Positions 5,080 through 5,160 of a DNA stretch of 5,160 nt are shown in pieces (the stretch's first letter is position 1; each line of letters starts with the position of its first letter). The stretch lies in the NCBI GenBank assembly GCA_049673305.1, contig JBATXM010000115.1:1-5160 (forward strand), written 5' to 3'. Origin of the DNA: GCA-003244245 sp049673305 (GTDB lineage: Bacteria; Actinomycetota; Actinomycetes; Mycobacteriales; Pseudonocardiaceae). The notes under the pieces are model-generated. The model had not been told where the DNA came from and ran no database searches. It worked only from the letters and a program-made list of their open reading frames with translations. Made by a program: the position numbers and the translations under genes.

Positions 5080-5160
5080 GATGGTTGTCGCGAATGTTGC
5101 AATGGGGCGGCGGTAGTCGGTGTGCATGATTCTCCAGGTCTTGAAGTTGGCGATTGTCTG
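5020..5160 (-). mobile_element. Partial insertion sequence, IS5-like, running off the right edge
   Basis: The element is inferred from the transposase C-terminus at 5041-5160. The terminal inverted repeat of such elements normally lies within a few tens of bases past the transposase stop, which puts the left IS end roughly between 5010 and 5040. A candidate edge is GAGGGTTAT at 5032-5040, but the other IS end is outside the window, so neither the repeat nor a target duplication can be confirmed. The boundary given is approximate. Confidence 0.55.
5041..5160 (-). CDS. IS5-like transposase, C-terminal 39 residues (partial at the window edge)
   Basis: On the minus strand, 39 codons run from the right edge to TGA at 5043-5041. 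They include TWRIMHTDYRRPIATFATTI followed by STVIGLHFYTTG. The HTDYRRP...TISxVIGLxFY pattern is the usual end of DDE transposases of the IS5-like group found in actinomycetes. The catalytic D-D-E residues lie outside the window, so activity cannot be judged. This fragment is too short for ordinary ORF calling and shows that the window's right end is mobile DNA. It is antisense to the last codons of the plus-strand gene. Confidence 0.82.
   Translation of the reverse strand, partial: QTIANFKTWRIMHTDYRRPIATFATTISTVIGLHFYTTG

Overview
The window reads as chromosomal DNA of a high-GC actinomycete: codons end mostly in G or C, GTG starts are used, and the protein families (DrrA/DrrB-type ABC exporter, proline-rich membrane stalk protein, IS5-like transposase) are typical of that group. 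No rRNA, tRNA or CRISPR array is seen, and the genus cannot be fixed from this sequence.

Layout. (1) Bases 1-98 hold a long perfect hairpin, probably the terminator of a gene to the left, and two related small palindromes in front of the next gene. (2) Bases 99-1480, plus strand, encode a protein with about six membrane helices followed by a two-cysteine soluble domain. The two parts lie in different frames, so the gene is either frameshifted (a -1 shift near 983-990 would give about 460 aa) or split in two. (3) Bases 1537-3278, minus strand, hold a complete two-gene ABC exporter operon. A DrrA-like ATPase overlaps a DrrB-like permease by 4 bp, and a hairpin with a T-rich tail serves as terminator. 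(4) Bases 3279-3568 are an AT-rich divergent control region with at least two palindromic, operator-like sites but no regulator gene. (5) Bases 3569-5079, plus strand, hold a translationally coupled pair: an exported Gly/Pro-rich stalk protein with one membrane helix and a short cytoplasmic tail, then a soluble protein of unknown function. (6) From about 5020 to the right edge lies the end of an insertion sequence, read on the minus strand and ending in a C-terminal transposase fragment. It appears to have replaced the 3' end of the last plus-strand gene.

The ABC pair probably exports a drug-like or lipophilic molecule. The stalk protein and its coupled partner are the least explained part. 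Their 4-bp overlap and the stalk's cytoplasmic tail suggest a surface-to-cytoplasm module, and the IS insertion has probably damaged it in this strain.
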